Below, one piece after another: positions 43,305-48,262 of a DNA stretch of 48,262 bases. The stretch covers positions 1-48,262 of the forward strand of contig JAGFND010000004.1 in assembly GCA_021409285.1 (NCBI GenBank), given 5' to 3'. The position numbers and the translations under genes were made by a program. The notes beneath the pieces were generated by a model. The model had not been told where the DNA came from. It saw only the letters and a program-made list of their open reading frames with translations, and did no database searches. The first letter of the stretch is position 1. The number at the start of each line of letters is the position of its first letter. The DNA comes from Candidatus Methanoperedens sp. Lineage in GTDB: Archaea; Halobacteriota; Methanosarcinia; Methanosarcinales; Methanoperedenaceae.

Positions 43305-44039
43305 ATGGAACTAAAAGAGATAATTTCGATCCTTGAGGGATTGGCGCCTCCTGATCTGGCTGAGGATTTTGATACGGATCGCATTGGACTTGTTCTTGAT
43401 AGGGGGAACCGGGTAAAAAAAATTGCCGTGGCCGTTGATCCGACCGATGCTGTTCTGAAAGAGGCGAAGCGTCTTCATTGTGATCTTTTGATTACACATC
43501 ATACATTGATATTTGATCCGGTGAACCTTATCTCAAAAAGACTATCTGATTCATTGAAGATCGCTATAGATAACGATATTTCCATATACACGATGCATAC
43601 GAATTATGATAAAGTAGCAGGCGGAGTAAATGACATACTTGCAGGCCTGCTTGGCCTAAGCAATATAATTTCTCTACCACTTGGACGTATAGGCGAAATA
43701 GAGCCCTGCAATGCAAATGAATTTGCCAATTTTATTTCAAAAAAATTGGATACACATGTTCAGTTCACCGGAGAGGGTACGATCGGGAAAGTAATGGTCG
43801 TCGGAGGAAGTGGATTTCGAATAAAATACATCGACATTGCACATGAATATTGTGTAGATGCTCTTGTGTCAGGTGAGCTGCGCCATGACGCGATCCTTTA
43901 CAGGGAAAAACTCTGTTTTTTCGACGCCACCCATTATGCGACCGAAGCGCCGGCCATGAAAAAATTATGTGAAAGGCTGCCTCTGGAATCGTTCTTCATT
44001 GAAGACAGGCCTGTGGTGAACGTACTGTCCCACATGTAG
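43305..44039 (+). CDS. NIF3-family dinuclear metal-binding protein (DUF34)
   Basis: The protein has 244 residues with LITHHTLIFDP (HH motif), YTMHTNYDKVAGGVNDILA, and a C-terminal VSGELRHDAILYREKLCFFD ATHYATE. These are the metal-ligand blocks of the NIF3/YbgI family, recently also linked to GTP cyclohydrolase-like or metal-insertion roles. Function is not settled. Co-transcription with hypA fits a metal-handling role. Confidence 0.9.
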   Translation: MELKEIISILEGLAPPDLAEDFDTDRIGLVLDRGNRVKKIAVAVDPTDAVLKEAKRLHCDLLITHHTLIFDPVNLISKRLSDSLKIAIDNDISIYTMHTNYDKVAGGVNDILAGLLGLSNIISLPLGRIGEIEPCNANEFANFISKKLDTHVQFTGEGTIGKVMVVGGSGFRIKYIDIAHEYCVDALVSGELRHDAILYREKLCFFDATHYATEAPAMKKLCERLPLESFFIEDRPVVNVLSHM

Positions 44040-44144
44040 CCCTCACTTTTATAAATTTTAATATGCAGTGGTAGGGGGTATCAAAGCTGTATTCCAAGAA
44101 AGTAGTATAGAATATGACAATCTACGGTTCTGTCCTATACATTA

Positions 44145-44154
44145 GTTATATAAG
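44145..44154 (+). promoter_or_regulatory. TATA box for the 44226 gene
   Basis: GTTATATAAG is followed by TTTGAATGTGTATTTGTGCT. A related unit, TTATATATAA then GTGTGTTTGTGCCTTGTGT, occurs at 44921-44955. The predicted leader before ATG 44226 would be about 45 bases and contains AAAGGAGTCAAC. Confidence 0.5.
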
Positions 44155-44225
44155 GTTTGAATGTGTATTTGTGCTTGTGTGTTTGGCTGCTACCAAACAT
44201 AAATAAAAAAGGAGTCAACATAAAT

Positions 44226-44741
44226 ATGGCTACACTGAAAGTAACGAAGGGAATTAATACGACTGTTTTGGAATATGATGGCACTTCAGATGAAGTAAAA
44301 GAGATGATGATCAGCATACTTGATTTACAACCAAAAAGTATTGTGCCAATAAAAGTAGAGCAGATTAAATCAATCGAGTCAAGTCCTATAATACCTGTTG
44401 ATAGAGCTAAAGTGCAACTCCCTACCAAAGATGAAGTGATAACATACCTATCTACTAAGCCCGATTTTGAACACAACTATGCTGATTTACAACAAAAATT
44501 TTTGGGTAAACGACTTAGTTCGAGAGGTACTGACAAAAAACTGTATCTTGCGTTTGACGGAATTGTAAGACGTGCTAAAGATCAGATAGCTAAAGAGCAT
44601 AATTCCGAATGGAAAGTAACAGGGCATATTGATTTAGGCTTTAAAACCCATATTTCTATATTTAAACTTGTTAAATCAGAAGGAGCTCAACCAAGTATCC
44701 AAACTCCACAAAATTTAGAAGAACAAACACATCCCAATTAG
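44226..44741 (+). CDS. Hypothetical protein upstream of tRNA-Leu
   Basis: The protein has 171 residues from ATG 44226 (MATLKVTKGINTTVLEYDGT), with AAGGAG at good distance. A longer reading from 44157 includes the promoter's transcribed leader and is unlikely. The middle part (DEVITYLSTKPDFEHNYADL QQKFLGKRLSSRG) is helical and might be a winged-helix or restriction-associated module. A low-complexity Gln/Pro tail ends it. I do not recognise it. It is 26 bases from a tRNA gene, and its composition is like the accessory region to its right. Confidence 0.5.
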   Translation: MATLKVTKGINTTVLEYDGTSDEVKEMMISILDLQPKSIVPIKVEQIKSIESSPIIPVDRAKVQLPTKDEVITYLSTKPDFEHNYADLQQKFLGKRLSSRGTDKKLYLAFDGIVRRAKDQIAKEHNSEWKVTGHIDLGFKTHISIFKLVKSEGAQPSIQTPQNLEEQTHPN

Positions 44742-44767
44742 ATAAGTGGGTATAAAATCATAAGAAA

Positions 44768-44855
44768 GCCGCCGTAGCCAAGAGGCCAAAAGCGATCGAC
44801 TTAAGATCGGTTTTTCCCTGCCAGGAAATCGAGGGTTCAAATCCCTCCGGCGGCG
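44768..44855 (+). tRNA. tRNA-Leu (anticodon TAA)
   Basis: This class II tRNA has 88 bases. The acceptor GCCGCCG pairs with CGGCGGC; the anticodon stem ATCGA/TCGGT encloses loop CTTAAGA, anticodon TAA. A long variable arm (TTTTCCCTGCCAGGAAAT region) and T arm GAGGG-TTCAAAT-CCCTC are present. The discriminator position reads G, unusual for leucine tRNA. No CCA is encoded and there is no intron. The genes to its right are accessory, so it may serve as an integration site, although no repeated 3' end was found in the window. Confidence 0.92.
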
Positions 44856-44920
44856 CTCTCTTATTTCCAAAAAAGTGTTTTGGAGTCAACTTTCTTGGTA
44901 CAAGTAGCAATAGTGATTAT

Positions 44921-44955
44921 TTATATATAAAGGTGTGTTTGTGCCTTGTGTTTTT
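44921..44955 (+). promoter_or_regulatory. Second copy of the TATA plus GTGT-rich promoter element
   Basis: TTATATATAA followed by GGTGTGTTTGTGCCTTGTGT resembles the promoter at 44145-44184. No plus-strand gene begins soon after it; the next plus-strand start is at 45243, behind a minus-strand gene. It is possibly an orphan promoter left by insertion of the zinc ribbon/transposase block. Confidence 0.35.
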
Positions 44956-44993
44956 AAGTAGTGTTTAGGTACCTCGTTCATAACCATATGAGC

Positions 44994-45131
44994 TTATTGT
45001 TTACCCTTCTTCGGTACATTCCAATAAGGGCTTTTGCATTTAGGGCATACTCTTGGTTCTTCTTCGCCTCTAGCTACCCATTCATGATTGCATCGTTCAC
45101 ATTTAAATCCATCAAGTGTAATTTTTGCCAT
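44994..45131 (-). CDS. Small zinc-ribbon protein
   Basis: The protein has 45 residues from ATG 45131 (MAKITLDGFKCERCNHEWVA), then VCPKCKSPYWNVPKKGK. Two CxxC pairs form a zinc ribbon common in small archaeal proteins often found beside toxin-antitoxin or mobile genes. A TATA-like TTATATATC about 25 bases before the ATG suggests a leaderless transcript. Function is unknown; nucleic-acid binding is likely. Confidence 0.75.
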   Translation of the reverse strand: MAKITLDGFKCERCNHEWVARGEEEPRVCPKCKSPYWNVPKKGKQ

Positions 45132-45195
45132 ACCGATGTGTATATTATTATTGATATATAACTTTAACGGTATTACCAAAAAGTATTTATAGATT

Positions 45196-45228
45196 ACTTA
45201 CCTAATAGTATATTACTATAAAGTAAGT
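45196..45228. repeat. 33-bp two-arm dyad upstream of the transposase
   Basis: ACTTAC and GTAAGT, and inside them ATAGTA and TACTAT, are arranged symmetrically around base 45212. It ends 15 bases before the transposase ATG and overlaps where the promoter should be, so it may be an operator or part of a mobile-element end. Confidence 0.6.
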
Positions 45229-45242
45229 TTAAGGTGATTAAA

Positions 45243-46401
45243 ATGTTAAACAATACAACATATCCGCACGTCATAGGCACAAGGGAAGACAGAGGAAAAG
45301 CAATTGCAGAAAAAGACGGGACAGATAAAACGAATTGACGACTACAACTATAAAGTAAAATCGCAATCAAAAGACATACCTTACAACGTGATCTTAACAA
45401 CAACTATCGGATGGAAATGCACATGCCCAGATCATGAGACAAGAGGTGTAAAGTGCAAACACATATTTGCGGTTGAGTTCAGTTTTAACTTGAGACAAGA
45501 AGTCAAGAAAAGCGTTGTAATTGAACCAATAGTAATATCAGATTGCCCTATCTGTAATTCAACCAACCTTAAGAAGTTCGGTATCAGACACAACAAAAGC
45601 GGAGATATCCAGAGATTTGTATGCAGTGATTGTAATAAGACCTTCAGCATTAACATAGGCTTTGAGAGGATGAAACATAATCCACAAGCAGTAACAACAG
45701 CAATGCAACTATATTTCAGTGGTAAATCGCTCAGGAATACAAAGAATTCACTCAAACTGCTTGGTGTTCATGTATCGCATCAGACTGTTCTTAATTGGAT
45801 AGGCAAGTACACACAGTTGATGAAAAAGTACGTGGATAAATTGAAACCGCAAGTTTCCGATACTTGGAGAGCCGATGAAGTGTTTATCAAATTCAGTGGA
45901 AATATGAAATACTTGTTTGCTTTGATGGACGATGAACCAAAATATTGGATTGCTCAGGAAGTCGCTGATACAAAGGATATGCACGATGCGAGACATCTAT
46001 TTCATGCAGGTAAAGAGGTGACAGGGAAGAGACCTAACACTCTAATAACCGATGGATTACCAGCTTATCACAATGCATTTAACAAGGAATTCTATACCAA
46101 ATCACGCCCTCAATCCAAACACATCAATGCAATAAAACTTGATGGGGATATGAATAATAACACAATGGAAAGAGCCAACGGGGAAGTACGAGATAGGGAG
46201 AAGGTCATGAGAGGATTAAAGGTGACGGATACTTCGATTCTTCCAGGCTATCAAATATTCCATAACTTCATGAGACCACATCAGAGCTTAAAAGGTAAAA
46301 CACCTGCTGAAGCGTGTGGGATTACAGTTGAAGGGGAGAATAAGTGGATAACATTGATTCAGAATGCATCTGAACATAATAAAAATAATTGTGTTCAGTA
46401 A
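45243..46401 (+). pseudogene. DDE transposase with SWIM zinc finger, frameshifted near the N-terminus
   Basis: The first frame from ATG 45243 (MLNNTTYPHVIGTREDRGKA IAEKDG) stops at 45338. The rest continues in the +1 frame from about 45320 (GQIKRIDDYNYKVKSQS). Removing one A in GGGACAG at 45318-45324 restores a protein of about 385 residues. A SWIM zinc finger (CTCPDHETRGVKCKHI) and a second zinc ribbon (CPICNSTN...CSDCNKTF) precede an IS6-like DDE domain: WRADEVFIKF (first Asp), LITDGLPAYHNAF (second Asp), and NNTMERANGEVRDREK (Glu). It ends with the HNFMRPHQSLKGKTPAEA block. Candidate imperfect ends are AACTTTAACGGTA at 45160 and TACCGCCCAAAGTT at 46411, not firm. Confidence 0.8.
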
Positions 46402-46516
46402 AAAATATTTTACCGCCCAAAGTTGTTGTTATATTTTGAATATTTTGCAAGGCAGTTTATAAATCGTTATACTTAGCATCATTCTACTAAAATATATCTG
46501 TCGCATAAAATGAATG

Positions 46517-46526
46517 TTTATATACT
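46517..46526 (+). promoter_or_regulatory. TATA box of the RelA/SpoT-domain gene
   Basis: TTTATATACT lies 21-30 bases upstream of ATG 46547, and no Shine-Dalgarno is present, so the transcript is probably leaderless. Confidence 0.55.
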
Positions 46527-46546
46527 ATAGTCACATTAGTAGATTC

Positions 46547-47626
46547 ATGACAATTTGGTTAAAACCAAAATATTCTAAATCCGCGGTAAATCATGCAGGA
46601 GATGTTTTAATTCGGAAGAATAAAACAATAGATGAACTATTTGAAGAAAGTGAAGCATTAGAAATTTTAGATAATTGGAGATCAATTCATAGCTATCCAA
46701 TGCATGTTTTTAAGATAAGGTTAAAGAGAAAAGCGATGATAGTGGATAAAAATGCGTTAACTGTACAACGTCTAAAGCGTGTTCCTGCGATTACTAAAAA
46801 ATTACAGAGGGAATATAACGGACGCCCTGCAACAATGACACTCTCTCAAATGCAAGACATCGGTGGGTGTAGAGCTATTTTATCGAATGTTACTTTAGCA
46901 AGAAGACTATGTGATTTTTATTACATGAAAGGGGATTTGAAGCATAAACGAGTAAAAGTAAATGATTATATCACAAATCCGAAAAACGATGGATATCGGA
47001 GTATTCATTTGATTTATAAGTATTTATCCAACAAACAAGGAAAGAAAGATTATAATGGATTACTTATCGAAGTTCAAATAAGATCAAAACTACAGCATCT
47101 ATGGGCAACGGCTATTGAGACGGTGGATTTATATACTCGCCAAGCAATTAAATCCAGTGAAGGAGAAGAAGAGTGGATGGAATTCTTTAGATTAGTCAGT
47201 TCTGCATTTGCTCAAATAGAAAATTGTCCGCGTGTTCCAAAAACTCCAATCAATGAAAAAGAATTATATTTAGAAATCAAGAGAAGACAAGCAGAATTAA
47301 AAGTCATATCAGTAATGACGGGTTGGATGAAAGCAATCAAAATTCTTGAAGAAAGGGTAAAACAAACCCCTAAATTGCAATATTTTTTATTAGAATTAGA
47401 TATTGTGGGAAGCAAACTTAGTATTTCTTCTTATACGAAAGATCAAGAAGAACAAGCGATCAAAGATTACGCAACTTCTGAAAAGAAAATTAGTGGTAAA
47501 CGAGAATATGATGTTGTTCTTGTCGGGGCAGACAAAAGCGCAGATTTGAGAAAAGCATATCCAAATTACTTTGTAGATGGAACAGAGTTTTTAATAAATC
47601 TTCAGAAAATTATAAGTAAATATTAA
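46547..47626 (+). CDS. RelA/SpoT nucleotidyltransferase-domain protein
   Basis: The protein has 359 residues from ATG 46547. The synthetase domain has MQDIGGCRAILSNVTLARRL, YITNPKNDGYRSIHLIYKYL, and LIEVQIRSKLQHLWATAIET, the G-loop and EVQIR blocks of (p)ppGpp synthetase-type proteins. No HD hydrolase and no TGS/ACT regulatory domains are seen. The C-terminal 150 residues are unrecognised. Stand-alone members include small alarmone synthetases and toxSAS toxins such as the CapRel family; such enzymes are uncommon in archaea. Next to a TIR gene and a transposase, a defence or toxin role is more likely than stringent response, but this is inferred. Confidence 0.82.
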   Translation: MTIWLKPKYSKSAVNHAGDVLIRKNKTIDELFEESEALEILDNWRSIHSYPMHVFKIRLKRKAMIVDKNALTVQRLKRVPAITKKLQREYNGRPATMTLSQMQDIGGCRAILSNVTLARRLCDFYYMKGDLKHKRVKVNDYITNPKNDGYRSIHLIYKYLSNKQGKKDYNGLLIEVQIRSKLQHLWATAIETVDLYTRQAIKSSEGEEEWMEFFRLVSSAFAQIENCPRVPKTPINEKELYLEIKRRQAELKVISVMTGWMKAIKILEERVKQTPKLQYFLLELDIVGSKLSISSYTKDQEEQAIKDYATSEKKISGKREYDVVLVGADKSADLRKAYPNYFVDGTEFLINLQKIISKY

Positions 47627-48007
47627 TTATACTAAATCCATCAACCGAGTTTTGACAGTCTTCCCGAACAACCGACAACTTGACAGAACCCTTTGTCCGC
47701 AAAATATATCTATGGACAAATTAGATAGGTTGTTATTCTGCTTTCAATTCAAATAAATAGTAAAGTGAAATTTTTTTTAAACAGGCCTTGGCCTTAAGTC
47801 CGAGGTTTTGACTGCACCCACGCTCGTTCTCATGCTCGGTTTAAGACGATTCAAATTTAAAGCAGCAATTTTCAAATTTCAAATAGGCGCTAACAATAAC
47901 GAATATATTAATAGCCTGCGTATACTATTAAACAAAAAGTATATGGAAAGTAGTATAAGAATAAAATCCCAGAAATAAAAAGTTTTTAACTATCCAATGG
48001 AAATAAT
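47627..48007. other. 381-base intergenic stretch without a clear gene
   Basis: I see no reading frame of protein character. A GC-richer patch at 47787-47830 (GGCCTTGGCCTTAAGTCCGA) contrasts with AT-rich flanks. The short GAAAGTAGTATAAGAATA at 47947-47964 resembles GAAAGTAGTATAGAATAT at 44097-44114, which also stands in a leader region. ACTATTAAAC/AAAAAGTATA motifs could belong to the TIR gene's promoter. Confidence 0.4.
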
Positions 48008-48187
48008 ATGAACATCGTTTACTTCTCGCACAGCTATAGAGAAGAAGATAGAGGCTTAGTTGAATATTTCGGTGAGCTTATCCAAAGTCAGGGTCTTATT
48101 CCGAGCTTAGATCCACCCTCGGATTCAGTAAATGCGGCAAAACTTGAAAGACATTTAAATAATAGCGATGGAACAATACCTTCGCCA
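48008..48187 (+). CDS. TIR-domain protein, N-terminal part, cut by the window's end
   Basis: From ATG 48008 the frame reads MNIVYFSHSYREEDRGLVEY FGELIQSQGL, then LDPPSDSVNAAKLERHLNNS. FSHSYREED is the first TIR strand, and the DPPSDSVNAAKLERHL block is typical of a family of prokaryotic TIR proteins. The family normally continues after NNSDG; here the frame remains open but changes abruptly to unrelated residues at about 48175-48190. The gene is incomplete and its C-terminal partner domain unknown. It lies about 380 bases after the RelA/SpoT gene, on the same strand. Confidence 0.75.
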
Positions 48188-48262
48188 TTAATCAGCCTCG
48201 ATGGACGCGTAGCGCCTGGGCATCCGGCCGGCGAGGCCGCGCTGCTCGCGGATCCACTCGTC
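48188..48262 (-). other. GC-rich terminal segment, probably foreign (assembly chimera)
   Basis: The last 75 bases are strikingly GC-rich against about 35-40% around them. On the minus strand they read DEWIREQRGLAGRMPRRYAS IEAD then TAA, a natural-looking protein C-terminus with high-GC codon use. It interrupts the TIR frame. It is best explained as a misjoined read from a high-GC bacterium at a contig end. Confidence 0.65.

Noticed and set aside
45160-46424. Terminal inverted repeats of the transposase element (AACTTTAACGGTA against AACTTTGGGCGGTA)
   Set aside because: The match is short and needs an indel, no target-site duplication is visible, and one side lies in the zinc-ribbon promoter.
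44768-48262. Integrated element bounded by tRNA-Leu
   Set aside because: No repeat of the tRNA 3' end and no integrase were found inside the window; the idea remains only as a possibility.

Overview
The window looks archaeal, most likely a methanogen-related euryarchaeon of the Methanosarcinales/ANME-2d ('Candidatus Methanoperedens') type. This lineage call is inference. It rests on a family-B DNA polymerase, archaeal-type TATA boxes 20-30 bases upstream of leaderless starts, a stand-alone XPF/ERCC4 nuclease, a HerA-like ATPase, COG1361-type surface proteins, an archaeosortase-like C-terminal tail on a c-type cytochrome, and a two-subunit-type pyruvate carboxylase A subunit next to birA. No rRNA or other decisive marker is present.

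Layout. (1) Bases 1-8700, minus strand: a decaying defence island. Pieces of a type-1 BREX operon survive in canonical order (brxB, brxC, pglX, then the 5' part of pglZ running off the left edge). They are interrupted by a truncated cytosine methyltransferase, a frameshifted PLD/helicase, an abortive-infection (AIPR) scrap, a TIR-domain effector, RelE/antitoxin, HEPN/MNT and orphan MNT genes, and a Schlafen-type regulator with internal deletions. At least four scraps of pglX are scattered through it, two of them joined to the 5' end of a TIR gene. (2) 8.8-17 kb: pycA-birA and a complete oligopeptide ABC transporter (binding protein, two permeases, two ATPases). (3) 17-25.8 kb: housekeeping genes: argG, a HerA-like ATPase, tRNA-Pro, polB, a DUF89 phosphatase, a methyltransferase, an ERCC4 nuclease and a DUF84 NTPase. 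(4) 25.8-28.1 kb: a probable RiPP locus, with a leader-peptide-type precursor, a radical SAM/SPASM maturase carrying a PqqD-like tail, and a small partner. (5) 28.1-41.9 kb: two paralogous MacB-type systems (ATPase, COG1361 exoprotein, FtsX/MacB permease). Each is preceded by small secreted proteins, and they are separated by PHP phosphoesterase paralogues, a voltage-sensor/CorA fusion and a membrane protein with a winged-helix partner. The second system also carries a monoheme cytochrome c. (6) 41.9-44.0 kb: a Cys-rich unknown, hypA and a NIF3-family gene. (7) 44.1 kb to the end: a second accessory region starting at tRNA-Leu, with a zinc ribbon, a frameshifted transposase, a RelA/SpoT-domain protein and a TIR-domain gene cut by an abrupt GC-rich end that looks like an assembly chimera.

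The strongest candidates for something undescribed are the pglX-TIR translationally coupled unit inside a BREX relic, the RiPP locus, the voltage-sensor/CorA fusion, and the surface-export modules with a glycosylatable, membrane-anchored cytochrome.
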